Below, piece after piece: positions 4,643-6,126 of a stretch of 6,126 nt of DNA (its first letter is position 1; each line of letters opens with the position of its first letter). The position numbers were made by a program, and so were the translations under genes. The notes below the pieces were generated by a model. It did not search any database, was not told the DNA's origin, and saw nothing but the letters and a program-made list of their open reading frames with translations. The stretch lies in contig DAOUUS010000101.1 in NCBI GenBank assembly GCA_030668065.1, positions 1 through 6,126 of the forward strand. Direction: 5' to 3'. Source of the DNA: Candidatus Methanophagales archaeon. Lineage in GTDB: Archaea > Halobacteriota > Syntropharchaeia > Alkanophagales > Methanospirareceae.

Positions 4643-4658
4643 AAAAGGTTTTTTATAA
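4643..4658 (+). promoter_or_regulatory. TATA box and BRE upstream of the M48 protease
   Basis: AAAAGG followed by TTTTTTATAA, ending 31 bases before ATG 4689, matches BRE plus TATA. The predicted transcription start lies near 4680, giving a very short leader. No ribosome-binding site is visible, consistent with a nearly leaderless transcript. Confidence 0.6.
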
Positions 4659-4688
4659 ACGACACAACATTATCTGTGTAATAACAAA

Positions 4689-5828
4689 ATGAATATGCCT
4701 GTGAAGCGTATCCCGCAGTGGATTTTGCTGGCACTGCCGATGTCTATGCCTGGTTGGACATTCAGCAGTATACTTGAGCACGTATTGCCAGTGCTAACGC
4801 TAATCACTTTTGTATTATTGTTTTTTGTCCTACCTGTAGCCCTTTTCTTCCATTTTTTCAGTGCTAAAATATTGTTGCAGCGGTATCATGCGCGACAGGT
4901 AACGGATACGCCACTTTATGAAACCGTTCACCAACTTGCGACAAAGCTGGAACTCCCGGTGCCAAAGGTTTTTATCACGGATTCCGCGATGCCAAACGCA
5001 TTTACACTGGGCAGAAACGCCAAACATGCTGCAATTATTGTGACGACAGCATTGACAGAGCTGCTGGATAAAGATGAGCAGAAAGCCGTTCTGGCACATG
5101 AACTAATACACGTAAAAAGGAAGGATATGCCAACCGGCACCAGCGTTGCTGCGGTAACCGGGATACTTACAGCGTTAGTGCCGTTCGCATTCTGGACTTC
5201 AATATTCACAGGTTTCGGGCAAGAGGACGACCCGGCACCTAATTTAATCAAATTTCTTGTTACGTCACTGGTTGCACCGGTGGCCGCAACTATTATACAA
5301 CTGGCAGTAGTGCCATCGCGGGAATACGTGGCGGACGAGCAAAGTGTGCATCTGCATGGTAAACCGGATAAACTGGTAAGTGCGCTACAAAAACTAGAAA
5401 CGAGCTTACACTCGAACTCGTTTGTGGTAAATCCTGCACATGTGCCTCTCTTTATTATGGATCCCCTGCACAACGGCGCAGTCACGATTATGGACATACG
5501 GCTACCTACGTACTGGTTCATGTTCCGTACACACCCTGCAACTGATGACCGTGTGGCACGCTTGAAGCAGCAAGACCATAGCGAAGAGCATAAGCATTCA
5601 CTAAAGGATTTGGGACTATTAAAACCTCTGTTCTTCAGTTCTTTCTCGTACCTGTTTGTTTTGTTTGTTATAATCGTGATTGACACGTTTAGTAGCAAAG
5701 ATTTTGTGTTCTTGAGAGCCGCCGCTATTTCTGTGGTCTATCTGGGTGCTGTGCTCATGCTTTTCGCTATTATCTTCGTAGTGTTCCGTGCTAAATCAAG
5801 AACTACGATATTCCGTGATATTCCGTGA
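4689..5828 (+). CDS. M48-family (HtpX-like) membrane zinc metalloprotease
   Basis: A 379-residue integral membrane protease. A hydrophobic segment at residues 33-57 is followed by a cytoplasmic catalytic region with the conserved FITDSAMPNAFTLGRN (95-110), the zinc motif HELIH at 137-141 (codons 5097-5111), two further membrane segments at about 151-172 and 187-208, then SREYVADEQS with the third zinc ligand Glu212 and Asp216. The block THPATDDRVARLK (281-293) matches the end of canonical HtpX. HtpX proteases clear misfolded or damaged membrane proteins. After residue 300 this one has two extra hydrophobic segments (about 313-333 and 343-366) that standard HtpX proteins lack, so it belongs to a variant subgroup. 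ATG 4689 is supported by the TATA box; ATG 4695 is an alternative. The last codons fall in a 10-bp tandem repeat that sets the stop. The gene converges with the archaeosortase-like gene on the other strand. Confidence 0.9.
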   Translation: MNMPVKRIPQWILLALPMSMPGWTFSSILEHVLPVLTLITFVLLFFVLPVALFFHFFSAKILLQRYHARQVTDTPLYETVHQLATKLELPVPKVFITDSAMPNAFTLGRNAKHAAIIVTTALTELLDKDEQKAVLAHELIHVKRKDMPTGTSVAAVTGILTALVPFAFWTSIFTGFGQEDDPAPNLIKFLVTSLVAPVAATIIQLAVVPSREYVADEQSVHLHGKPDKLVSALQKLETSLHSNSFVVNPAHVPLFIMDPLHNGAVTIMDIRLPTYWFMFRTHPATDDRVARLKQQDHSEEHKHSLKDLGLLKPLFFSSFSYLFVLFVIIVIDTFSSKDFVFLRAAAISVVYLGAVLMLFAIIFVVFRAKSRTTIFRDIP

Positions 5829-5830
5829 TA
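5807..5830 (+). repeat. 10-bp tandem repeat spanning the M48 stop codon
   Basis: GATATTCCGT is repeated in tandem (5807-5816, 5817-5826) with a partial third unit GATA. The second unit creates the TGA stop at 5826-5828. With one unit removed, the frame would continue past this point, so the present C-terminus may come from a slippage event. Confidence 0.85.
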
Positions 5831-5850
5831 GCACAACTTTTTGTACGCAA

Positions 5851-5870
5851 AAGGTTTTATCAAAAACCTT
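5851..5870. terminator. Hairpin between convergent genes, possible two-way terminator
   Basis: AAGGTTTT (5851-5858) and AAAACCTT (5863-5870) form a perfect 8-bp stem with a 4-base loop ATCA. It lies 22 bases after the M48 stop and about 78 bases beyond the archaeosortase stop on the other strand, so it could act on both transcripts. A T-rich stretch (TATTCTTTTTG, 5881-5891) follows on the plus strand. Confidence 0.5.
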
Positions 5871-5948
5871 GTCTTTAGTAGTATTCTTTTTGAAAGGAAA
5901 GTTGTGTGTATTGTATTCTTGTAATCCGAAGATTTTTTCGACTGTTAC

Positions 5949-6126
5949 CTATCTGGTCACCTTATCCAATGCAAAAAGCAGCACCGCCACCACGATTACA
6001 AAAATAATCCAGCCGAGATGGACGTGAAAGGTATACATCAATTCTTTGCCATAGTAAAACCCAACGATATAGAGTATTGACACCCGTACAAGGTTTGCGA
6101 GATATGCAACCACGACAGTTATAATA
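5949..6126 (-). CDS. Archaeosortase/exosortase-family transpeptidase, C-terminal end (partial)
   Basis: On the minus strand, 58 codons run from the window edge (first full codon at 6125) to TAG at 5951-5949. The protein reads VAYLANLVRVSILYIVGFYY, then GKELMYTFHVHLGWIIFVIV, then hydrophobic residues and DKVTR. This matches the C-terminal signature of exosortase/archaeosortase proteins: the conserved Arg in the N-x-x-R motif (codon 6086-6084) in one membrane helix, a YG-E turn, then the catalytic His in F-H-x-x-x-G-W (codon 6026-6024) and a last hydrophobic helix. The catalytic Cys would lie upstream, outside the window. These multipass enzymes recognise C-terminal sorting signals (PGF/PEF-CTERM-like) on surface proteins and are thought to transfer them to lipid. 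The nearby LamG/dockerin tails have no such signal at their ends, so they are not its obvious substrates. The position and spacing of the motif residues make this fairly secure. Confidence 0.75.
   Translation of the reverse strand, partial: IITVVVAYLANLVRVSILYIVGFYYGKELMYTFHVHLGWIIFVIVVAVLLFALDKVTR

Noticed and set aside
4928..5698. Open frame of 256 codons on the minus strand
   Set aside because: It is antisense to the M48 protease and rich in Cys, Ser and Thr with no motif. The plus strand has HELIH and other family residues throughout.
5788..6027. Plus-strand open frame of 79 codons overlapping the end of the M48 gene
   Set aside because: It runs over the hairpin and then opposite the archaeosortase end. 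Its composition is low in charge and resembles no family. It is open mainly because of the 10-bp repeat and the antisense of a hydrophobic gene.
1..6126. CRISPR array, tRNA or rRNA genes
   Set aside because: No regularly spaced repeats are present and no cloverleaf or rRNA-like segment was seen by eye. The repeats found are two copies of gene tails and short direct repeats.

Overview
The window looks like an accessory region of an archaeal chromosome. Three things point to archaea: TATA/BRE-type promoter boxes such as TTTAAATA and TTTATATA about 30-45 bases before start codons, poly-T or pyrimidine-rich tracts after genes, and the families present (VapBC-type toxin-antitoxin pairs, LamG/dockerin surface proteins, an archaeosortase-like protein). 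This mix resembles methane- or alkane-oxidising Euryarchaeota such as ANME-1/Methanophagales or their relatives. That placement is inference from gene content, not an identification.

Layout. Bases 1-380 hold the broken 3' end of a surface-protein gene (carboxypeptidase-regulatory-like domain followed by a dockerin-like domain). Bases 547-1475 hold an AbrB-type antitoxin, a frameshifted PIN toxin, and a second AbrB-type antitoxin whose C-terminus is replaced. Bases 1485-1894 hold a second surface-protein tail (LamG end, regulatory-like domain, dockerin), riddled with deletions and ending before a poly-T terminator. Bases 2003-2324 hold a small leucine/glutamate-rich ORF and a C-terminally cut CopG-type antitoxin. 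Bases 2360-2926 hold the one toxin-antitoxin pair with no visible lesion (vapB/vapC). Bases 2981-3070 hold the first 30 codons of another PIN toxin, running straight into a third surface-protein tail (3071-3769) that carries a stop and frameshifts and also ends at a poly-T terminator. Bases 3901-4571 hold a third vapBC pair; its antitoxin is split by an apparent 90-bp insertion and its toxin has Tyr where the first catalytic Asp should be. Bases 4689-5828 encode an intact M48 (HtpX-like) membrane metalloprotease. Convergent to it on the minus strand, 5949-6126 is the C-terminal end of an archaeosortase/exosortase-family protein that runs off the window.

Together, surface-protein gene tails alternate with toxin-antitoxin modules, and most members of both classes are broken at module boundaries. 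The two later tails share a 62-bp identical block, so they come from a recent duplication or from gene conversion. The right end is a different zone, with a membrane protease and a protein-sorting transpeptidase, both plausible parts of cell-envelope handling. The most notable items are the alternating tail/TA layout, the 90-bp insertion with 7-bp direct repeats in vapB, the Asp-to-Tyr change in the third PIN toxin, the archaeosortase end, and the fact that every reading-frame break goes in the same direction.
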